Origin: Pseudolabrys sp035718275
GTDB lineage: Bacteria; Pseudomonadota; Alphaproteobacteria; Rhizobiales; Xanthobacteraceae
DNA length: 64,000 nt
Reading direction: 5' to 3'
Assembly: GCA_035718275.1 (NCBI GenBank)
Contig: DASTHI010000026.1
Coordinates: forward strand, 218,594 to 282,593
Below are positions 58,480 through 64,000 of this stretch, piece by piece (within the stretch, counting starts at the first letter, position 1; each line of letters begins with the position of its first letter). The notes beneath the pieces are model-generated. The model saw nothing but the letters and a program-made list of their open reading frames with translations, ran no database searches and was not told where the DNA came from. The position numbers and the translations under genes were made by a program.

Positions 58480-60171
58480 TCAGTCTGCGCGGCTGCCGCG
58501 CAAAGATTCGACAACGCTGGCGATCACGTTCGGCCAGTCGCCGATCGCGCGCTGGCGGTAGAGGCGGGCTTGGGGATACCAAGGGCTCCGCTCTCCCGCC
58601 GCCGTCCAGCGCCAGTCTGGTGAAAAGGGCAGCATGACCCACACCGGCCGTCCCATGGCGCCGGCGAGATGGGCGACCGACGTGTCGACTGCAATTGTCA
58701 GATCGACCGATGCAGTGACCGCCGCGGTATCGGCCATATCGACAAGTCCCGGACCAAGACTAGTGATGCCGTGGCTTTCGAGCACGGTTGCGTCATCGCT
58801 CCGCAGCTCGCGCTGGATGCTGACGAACGACACGCCTTCCATTCCAAACAGGGATTCCAGCAGCCTGAGGTCAATCGATCGATTTCGGTCGTTGGCATGC
58901 TGGGCGTGGCCTGCCCATGCGATCGCGATGCGCTTGCCAGGCAGCGCTTCGATGGATGGTCGCCATTTCGCGATACGGGCGGCATCGGCCTGAAGGTAAG
59001 GGATGTCGGCCGGGATGAGTTCGGCCTCTGTCTTCAATGCATGCGGCAGGCTTCCAAGCGGGCAGTACACATCATAACGCGGCAAGGATTCACCGCGTGC
59101 AATGCAAGACGAAACGCCGCTCATTTGCCCAAGCAATGCCTGGAGCTCCGGCTGTACTTCCAGCACCACAGTGGTGCCACTGCGGGCCAGAAGCGGCACA
59201 TAGCGGACGAACTGGATCGTGTCGCCGAGGCCTTGCTCTGCTGTCAGCAGGATGGTGCGCCTGTCCAGCGGAAATTCGCCGAGCCAGAGGCGGCCACGAT
59301 ACTTGCGGCGCAGGTCAGCCATTCCCGTGCGCTTCCAGCGCCATTCGTATTCGGAAAAGCCTTCCTTCAGCCGGCCGAGGGCCAGCAATGACAGCGCATT
59401 GTTGAAATGCGCGTCGGCGTAATTTCGGTCCAGAGTGAGAGCCTGCCGAAAGCAAGCGGTCGCCTCCTCGTGACGGTTCAGTGCCTGCAGCGCTCGCCCG
59501 CGATTATTCCATGCCTTGATGTGCGTCGGAGCAGAAGCAATCGCGCGATCGAAGGCAGTAAGAGCATCGCCGTATCGTCCCAGAGCGAGCAGCGCCGTGC
59601 CGCGATTGTAGTTGGCTTCCGGATCGCCCGGCGTCTGGACGAGCATGGCGTCGAAATCGGCGAGCGCTTCGGCGTGAGCGCCAATCATTGCGTAGGCGAT
59701 ACCACGACCAAGCAACGCGTCCCGCCGCTGGGAATCATGCTCCAAAACGGCCTGAAAGCAGGTGACTGCATCCGCGGGTCGTTTCAAGGCAACCAAGGTG
59801 TTTCCCCGAAGGAGTATTGCGTCCAGATCCCCAGGGCGCACCGCAAGCGCTCTGTCGAGACAATCGAGCGCCTCACCGTCGCGCTCAAGCGCATGCAGCA
59901 CATTTGCGAGATTCACCAGCGCGTCGGGAACGTTGGGATTGATTTTCACTGCCGATGACATCAGTCGGCAGGCTTCACGCATATCGCCGCTCTGCGCCTT
60001 GGTCAGCCCAAGCAGGTGCAAAGCATCGAAATTGTCGGGCGCGGCCTTTAAGGCGCGGGCATAAAGTTTCTCTGCTTCGCGCAGGCGGCCCTGCCGATGC
60101 AGGCTCATCGCATCATGTAAAGTCTGACCGATATTGAAGGCCTTGGACTGCACGGCCGCGCAATTGCGCAT
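58480..60171 (-). CDS. TPR-repeat protein with C-terminal GT9-like glycosyltransferase domain
   Basis: Encodes 563 residues. About nine TPR units fill residues 10-285 (for example AEKLYARALKAAPDNFDALH and NYNRGTALLALGRYGDALTA). The C-terminal 275 residues are a glycosyltransferase of the heptosyltransferase-like fold: LLTAEQGLGDTIQFVRYVPL, IAIAWAGHAQHANDRNRSID and VDTSVAHLAGAMGRPVWVML. It probably adds sugar to a protein or lipid acceptor recognised through the TPRs; donor and acceptor are unknown. Together with 60595 it frames a DUF3551 gene. Confidence 0.88.
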   Translation of the reverse strand: MRNCAAVQSKAFNIGQTLHDAMSLHRQGRLREAEKLYARALKAAPDNFDALHLLGLTKAQSGDMREACRLMSSAVKINPNVPDALVNLANVLHALERDGEALDCLDRALAVRPGDLDAILLRGNTLVALKRPADAVTCFQAVLEHDSQRRDALLGRGIAYAMIGAHAEALADFDAMLVQTPGDPEANYNRGTALLALGRYGDALTAFDRAIASAPTHIKAWNNRGRALQALNRHEEATACFRQALTLDRNYADAHFNNALSLLALGRLKEGFSEYEWRWKRTGMADLRRKYRGRLWLGEFPLDRRTILLTAEQGLGDTIQFVRYVPLLARSGTTVVLEVQPELQALLGQMSGVSSCIARGESLPRYDVYCPLGSLPHALKTEAELIPADIPYLQADAARIAKWRPSIEALPGKRIAIAWAGHAQHANDRNRSIDLRLLESLFGMEGVSFVSIQRELRSDDATVLESHGITSLGPGLVDMADTAAVTASVDLTIAVDTSVAHLAGAMGRPVWVMLPFSPDWRWTAAGERSPWYPQARLYRQRAIGDWPNVIASVVESLRGSRAD

Positions 60172-60196
60172 GGCCGAGATACACAGTCAATGCGGG

Positions 60197-60460
60197 TCAG
60201 CGCGGCTGACGCCGGCGCTGCCGCTCGGTCCGTCCCTGAGGATTGTAGAATTGGTTGGGCTCACAGGAGCCGCCAATTCCACTCACGGTCGCCATGCACT
60301 GCTGCCAGGTCCGGAAACCGCAGTTCGTGGAACCGCTCATGCTGCCGCCATAGACGGCGCACCATGGGTAAGGATCGTAGGGGGGCTGATAGGGTCGCGG
60401 CTGCGCATGCACGAATACCGGTACGACGAGAAGGCCGAGTGCAATCACAGCGGTCCGCAT
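60197..60460 (-). CDS. DUF3551 family exported protein
   Basis: Encodes 87 residues from ATG 60460 behind AGGAG. Signal peptide residues 1-19 (MRTAVIALGLLVVPVFVHA). The mature domain has the DUF3551 pattern YPWCAVYGG, STNCGFRTWQQCMATVSGIG and GSCEPNQFY with four conserved cysteines, followed by an Arg/Gln-rich tail. The family is almost confined to Bradyrhizobium and relatives, probably a disulfide-stabilised periplasmic mini-domain; function is unknown. Confidence 0.92.
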   Translation of the reverse strand: MRTAVIALGLLVVPVFVHAQPRPYQPPYDPYPWCAVYGGSMSGSTNCGFRTWQQCMATVSGIGGSCEPNQFYNPQGRTERQRRRQPR

Positions 60461-60594
60461 GCGAAGATCTCCTGGAAATGCCTGTTCAGCCAACGAGAGG
60501 TGGTAATATTAGTTCATTTCGAAGTGGCGCACCGAGCAGATTGCTCTCAAAAGGACGTGAGCTGTTCAGTGAGGATGGCAATCCGGCAATTGGC

Positions 60595-62343
60595 TCATGG
60601 CCTTTGCACCCAGAACTGGTACATGCCTGAAAAGGTTTCCGGGTGTTCGCTTTCGAAGGCATGCCATCGTGCCAAGTCGGTGAGAGACCAGCCTGACGAG
60701 GCAAAGTGATTTCGATACCGCTGGAGAATCGGCATAGCGAATTCGAAACCGAGAAATCGCAGCCCATGCTCTGCGATGAACGCTGCAATGGCCGGTATGC
60801 GTACGCGCGTTTCGCGCACGTGAAAAAGCAGGTCGCGGCATTCGCTTGTCGTAAAGAAATCGGTGAACCGTGCCACGCTGGCGAAACGCGTTTCCAGCAG
60901 CCGTTGTCGGCAGCGCCTGATTTCAGCCGGTGTCGTGCCAAAGCCCTCCGCCGCAATGAATTCTCGTGCTGCCGAGACGTCGCCGCGTCCGGCTTCACTG
61001 TAGAGCCCGATATGCATCAGGCCGCCAGGCCGCAGCAGGTCGAGTAGAATACGCCAGCCTTTGAATGGATCGCTCATATGGTGGAGCACGCCGCAGGAGT
61101 CGATCACGTCGAAGCTTCGGTCAATCGAGCCGAGCTCGAGGATGTCGGCTTGTGCGTATTCGATGCGGAAGGCCAAAGTGGCGGGCGTGTTGCGTTTTGC
61201 ATAGCAGAGGCTGTTCAGGCTCAAATCGATCCCGAGCACACGAGCGCCAGAATATTTCTGGGCTGAGGCAATCGCAATCTGACCGGTTCCGCAACCGGCA
61301 ACGAGCACGTCGAGCTGTTCGGTTTTACGCATCGGCAGGAATGCACTCGTTGAAAATTGCTCGCGCAGATAATGATCGATCGGCATCGGCGATACCTGGC
61401 CGGCGGCGTGCACCCAGCGCGGGTAGGGGCTTTCCTCATACTGCCGGCGAACGTCTTGCGATGTGCGGTCCTCGATCGGAGTGAGGCGCGGAATCGACGA
61501 CCGCAGCGACCGTTCGATCTCCGGCTCGCGCAATTGCTGAGTCAGCAGCTTGACGATCGCCGGATTCCAGCGCATTTCCAGGAGCCGGGGCGCCGCGGGA
61601 ACCGCATGCAGAGGCGAATACATCGCAACCACTGCAATCCGACTCGGCTCGACAGGGGCCCCCGCTTCGATCGCCTGAGTCAATGCGCGCTTGAGATCCT
61701 CGGCATCGGCCTCTTCCTCTGGCGTGGTCGCGAAAACATATTCATTGATGAAGCACTGTCTCGCGAGCGCGCAAACGAAGGCGAGGTTGTCTTCGGCAAA
61801 GGTTTCGCCGCGGGCGGCCTTCGCCAGGAACGACAACCGCAGCGACGTGAGCAGGCGTTCGAAGGCGACGTCGCGCACCGGTGTCGACTGCAGCACATGA
61901 TGCAACAGTGGGTCTCCCGCTATCGAGGAGAGACCTTCATTGAAAAGTTCCTGCGGCCCCAGTCGCTTCGGCCAGGCCGGCATCTGCCGTCGCATCGCTA
62001 CACCGAGCGGAGGAAGAACAGAGACGAGCGTTTCGAGTATTGCGGAGTGCTGATCGAGCAACTGAGGCATCAGCGCGAGCGCGCGCGCGTAGAAGCCCGA
62101 GGCTTCATTCAGCTTGCCCAATCCTTGAAGCGCGCGGGCGAGATTGTTGCAGGCCTGCGCCTGATCGGGGGCGAGTGCCAGCACGCGCTTGTAGGTGCGC
62201 GCAGCAAGCTCGAGCTTTCCTGCGTGCTCATGCTCGCTTGCCTCGAAAAACAGATGCCGGATTTGCCCCAGCAATGCATCGGCGCGGCCGCTGGCGATTG
62301 CTGTTCCATGCGTCGATCGTGCGCGGCGTTGCTTTCTCTTCAT
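60595..62343 (-). CDS. TPR-repeat class I SAM-dependent methyltransferase
   Basis: Encodes 582 residues. TPR units at about residues 25-100 (AGKLELAARTYKRVLALAPD), a helical middle, then a methyltransferase core with DVLVAGCGTGQIAIASAQKY (motif I), VLGIDLSLNSLCYAK, YAQADILELG and FDVIDSCGVLHHMSDPFKGW. The ending DLARWHAFESEHPETFSGMY is conserved in this subfamily. The substrate is unknown; TPR-methyltransferases of this kind are often linked to protein or polysaccharide modification. The gene is transcribed toward the DUF3551 and TPR-glycosyltransferase genes. Confidence 0.88.
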   Translation of the reverse strand: MKRKQRRARSTHGTAIASGRADALLGQIRHLFFEASEHEHAGKLELAARTYKRVLALAPDQAQACNNLARALQGLGKLNEASGFYARALALMPQLLDQHSAILETLVSVLPPLGVAMRRQMPAWPKRLGPQELFNEGLSSIAGDPLLHHVLQSTPVRDVAFERLLTSLRLSFLAKAARGETFAEDNLAFVCALARQCFINEYVFATTPEEEADAEDLKRALTQAIEAGAPVEPSRIAVVAMYSPLHAVPAAPRLLEMRWNPAIVKLLTQQLREPEIERSLRSSIPRLTPIEDRTSQDVRRQYEESPYPRWVHAAGQVSPMPIDHYLREQFSTSAFLPMRKTEQLDVLVAGCGTGQIAIASAQKYSGARVLGIDLSLNSLCYAKRNTPATLAFRIEYAQADILELGSIDRSFDVIDSCGVLHHMSDPFKGWRILLDLLRPGGLMHIGLYSEAGRGDVSAAREFIAAEGFGTTPAEIRRCRQRLLETRFASVARFTDFFTTSECRDLLFHVRETRVRIPAIAAFIAEHGLRFLGFEFAMPILQRYRNHFASSGWSLTDLARWHAFESEHPETFSGMYQFWVQRP

Positions 62344-62406
62344 CGGCTTTTGGTTCCTCTCACGCTGAACTCTGAATTCAGCCGATGACGAAATTCAAAT
62401 CTGTTG

Positions 62407-62433
62407 TTTGACCGCGCTGGGCGGATTCTATAC
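62407..62433 (+). promoter_or_regulatory. Probable promoter of tRNA-Ser
   Basis: TTTGAC (62407-62412) and CTATAC (62428-62433) resemble the alphaproteobacterial CTTGAC/CTATAT boxes, but the 15-base spacing is short. The -10 box ends 13 bases before the tRNA. Confidence 0.4.
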
Positions 62434-62446
62434 GCCTCCTGCATAC

Positions 62447-62539
62447 GGAGACGTGGCCGAGTGGCTGAAGGCGGCGGTTTGCTAAACCGTTATACGCTCC
62501 AAAGGCGTATCGAGGGTTCGAATCCCTCCGTCTCCGCCA
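62447..62539 (+). tRNA. tRNA-Ser (anticodon GCT)
   Basis: 93 nt including the encoded CCA (62537-62539). Acceptor arms GGAGACG (62447-62453) and CGTCTCC (62529-62535) pair perfectly; anticodon loop TTGCTAA with GCT at 62481-62483; long class II variable arm (TATACGCTCCAAAGGCGTATC region) as expected for serine; T-arm GAGGGTTCGAATCCCTC. It decodes AGC/AGU. Confidence 0.97.
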
Positions 62540-63039
62540 GCCGGGAAGAGATTCGCGAATCAGGGGCTGCGTTCCCGCGGATAGTTAACTGGTGGGCGCG
62601 AGCGTGAAGGTGCTACGCTACGGAACTCTCCTTCGGGGCGGGGAAACTCTACCACCAGAGAGAAAAAAATCGCCCTCATTCTCCTATAGGTTGCTTGTAG
62701 TTGAAGGTAGCTAAGACGCTGTAGTTTAACGATTATCTCCCAACTAGGGGGGCCTTCTGCGTGCCTTGTGTTCGGCCCGTGTTTTTTGCGCAACACTCGC
62801 TCGAAAACCGTTCCCCTAGCCTGTGGGAAGGCCCGTTATTCATTGCTTGGAGGGGCTCTTCGGTTAATGTGGCACAGCGACGGAGGGGGGCATCCCCCTG
62901 TTGCGCTGTCCCGGGTCACTAATTGCATCATGTGATGTGAAAAGTCCTGGTCAGCGGGGAGCAAGGGGAAGTTCCAACGGGTGCTGTCGCACTGGGCGGA
63001 TACGGAACCCTCTCAAGAAACAATGTTTGGAGGTTCAAG
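62540..63039. other. 500-bp spacer between tRNA-Ser and the porin gene
   Basis: No integrase or other gene is supported, although the 3' end of a tRNA is a classical integration site. A possible promoter (TTGCTT 62843-62848, 16 bases, TAATGT 62865-62870) would give a leader of about 165 bases. It would open with an inverted repeat: ACAGCG (62874-62879) with CGCTGT (62904-62909), enclosing AGGGGG (62884-62889) with CCCCCT (62894-62899). Confidence 0.5.
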
Positions 63040-64000
63040 ATGAAGATGGTGAAAAGTCTTCTCCTTGGCTCTGCAGCGGGTCTCGTTGCGATAGCTGGGG
63101 CGCAGGCAGCCGATCTTCCCGTCAAGGCCAAACCGGTCCAGTACGTGAAGATTTGCAGCCTGTACGGGGTCGGGTTCTATTACATCCCGGGCACCGACAT
63201 GTGCTTAAAGATCGGCGGCTGGGTTCGCGCCGAATATGGCTGGGGCATGAACGGGTCTTCGACGCAGACCTATGGTTCGAATGCGCTCCTCAACAACCGC
63301 TCCACCAACAACGACTGGTGGCGGGTCCGTGGCTACATCACGGCCGACGCCCGCAGCCAGACCGAATACGGGACGGTGCGCGGTTACATTGCGGTGGGTA
63401 TCAGCACCGACGAGGCAGGTCCTGGTACTTCCGAAGCACAATCGTTCAACGCAAACCGCGCCTTCATCCAGTGGGCCGGCTTCACCTTCGGTCGCGCCCA
63501 GTCGTTCTATGACTTCTACGCTGGCGCGGCGGTGTCCTATTTCGGCTTCTATCCGCAATCCGACACCGGCGACGGCGGCAAGGACGTGCTCGCCTACACG
63601 GCGCAATTCGGCAACGGCTTCTCGGCGAGCTTGAGCGCCGAACTGCCGCGGCGGACGCAGATCATCGGCGTGCCTTTTGGAGACGTTTTTACCATCGGCA
63701 CGGGTAGCATCACAGGCGGCGGCCCGATTAACGGTCTGGGATACGGCGGCTTCAATGCCCCGGATATCGTCGCCAATCTGCGCGTCGACCAGGCTTGGGG
63801 CTCCGCCCAGATCGCGGGTGCCGCGCACCAAGTCAATGGGCTCTATTACATCAATACTCCTGGTCTCGCTTCGCCCGAGGGCAGCGGCCATCCAGACGAC
63901 GAGTGGGGATGGGCAGTCAGCGCTGGCCTCAGGCTGAATGCGCCGATGATCGGCCAGGGTGACTACTTCCAGACCCAGGTCAACTACACTCAGGGCGCAC
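63040..64000 (+). CDS. Porin of the Bradyrhizobium Porin_2 family (3' truncated by window)
   Basis: 320 codons are visible from ATG 63040, with GGAGG eight bases ahead; the frame runs off the window. Signal peptide residues 1-23 (MKMVKSLLLGSAAGLVAIAG then AQA). The mature protein begins ADLPVKAKPVQYVKICSLYG, and GFYYIPGTDMCLKIGGWVRA carries the family's conserved cysteine pair and first beta strand; DARSQTEYGTVRGYI and NRAFIQWAGFTFGRAQSFYD are further strands and the constriction loop. It forms a trimeric general diffusion channel in the outer membrane. About 150-200 residues are missing. Confidence 0.93.
   Translation, partial: MKMVKSLLLGSAAGLVAIAGAQAADLPVKAKPVQYVKICSLYGVGFYYIPGTDMCLKIGGWVRAEYGWGMNGSSTQTYGSNALLNNRSTNNDWWRVRGYITADARSQTEYGTVRGYIAVGISTDEAGPGTSEAQSFNANRAFIQWAGFTFGRAQSFYDFYAGAAVSYFGFYPQSDTGDGGKDVLAYTAQFGNGFSASLSAELPRRTQIIGVPFGDVFTIGTGSITGGGPINGLGYGGFNAPDIVANLRVDQAWGSAQIAGAAHQVNGLYYINTPGLASPEGSGHPDDEWGWAVSAGLRLNAPMIGQGDYFQTQVNYTQGA

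Noticed and set aside
60485..60514. TGAAC-N16-CGTT upstream of the DUF3551 gene as an EcfG promoter
   Set aside because: The first base of the nearly invariant GGAA core is wrong; kept out as too weak.
62447..62539. tRNA-Ser as an integration site for a genomic island
   Set aside because: No integrase, no repeated tRNA 3' end and no foreign genes follow within the window.
62560..62796. 78-codon minus-strand frame after tRNA-Ser
   Set aside because: Arg/Pro-rich with no ribosome site; considered as an integrase remnant, but no tyrosine recombinase motif is visible.
1..64000. CRISPR arrays, insertion sequences, prophage, plasmid origin
   Set aside because: No regularly spaced direct repeats, transposase or phage structural genes, and no replication gene were seen on either strand.

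Overview
The window reads as a chromosomal segment of a non-photosynthetic alphaproteobacterium of the order Hyphomicrobiales, closest in style to Bradyrhizobium and its relatives (Nitrobacteraceae/Xanthobacteraceae). The evidence is the family content: MipZ, DivK, EipB (DUF1849), DUF1489, DUF3572, DUF1236 and DUF3551 proteins, a Bradyrhizobium-type porin, a DinB with an N-terminal zinc-finger-like head, and promoters of the EcfG type (GGAAC-N17-CGTT). I see no plasmid, phage, transposase, integrase or CRISPR signal; nearly all of it looks vertically inherited.

Layout. 1-5.7 kb: end of an ABC-2 exporter, a Nudix protein, a phospholipase D-VTT membrane fusion translationally coupled to an EEP phosphodiesterase, then two short stress-type genes (CsbD, DUF1236), each behind a perfect EcfG promoter. 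5.8-17.7 kb: the two subunits of a methylcrotonyl/acyl-CoA carboxylase (beta at 5.8 kb, biotin-carrying alpha at 14.5 kb) separated by transporters, a quinone oxidoreductase, small stress genes, a GYD protein and an orphan Bug/TctC receptor; panC closes the block. 17.9-25.8 kb: MipZ, a VWA protein, a membrane J-domain protein, a SPOR-domain DD-carboxypeptidase, a phasin and two tandem TadG-like VWA pilus proteins, one of which carries a fourfold Cys-rich repeat insert.

26-36.6 kb: clpS-clpA, azlCD, HIT, COG3146 acyltransferase-like, GDPD, RidA, EipB, dinB-DUF3572 and divK (without its frequent partner pleD). 37-50 kb: a mostly minus-strand housekeeping block: DsrE, rpmG (zinc-free L33), Nudix-rnr, topA, lytic transglycosylase, dprA, and the tightly overlapping plsY-pyrC'-pyrB set in which the dihydroorotase-like gene lacks its metal-binding HxH. 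49.8-55.2 kb: ruvX, a polysaccharide deacetylase and the Asp/Glu-tRNA amidotransferase genes gatC, gatA and gatB, with a tiny Cys-motif gene overlapping gatA. 55.8-64 kb: small exported and basic proteins, a glutathione transferase with a Lys/Arg-rich N-terminus, two large TPR enzymes (a GT9-like glycosyltransferase and a methyltransferase) flanking a DUF3551 protein, tRNA-Ser(GCT), and the start of a porin cut by the window edge.

I do not see one obvious new multi-gene system. The most unusual items are the Cys-repeat TadG duplication, three unrelated proteins with histone-like basic segments (one only 23 residues long), candidate RNA switches upstream of the GYD and Sel1 genes, and a cluster of EcfG promoters in front of small uncharacterised genes.
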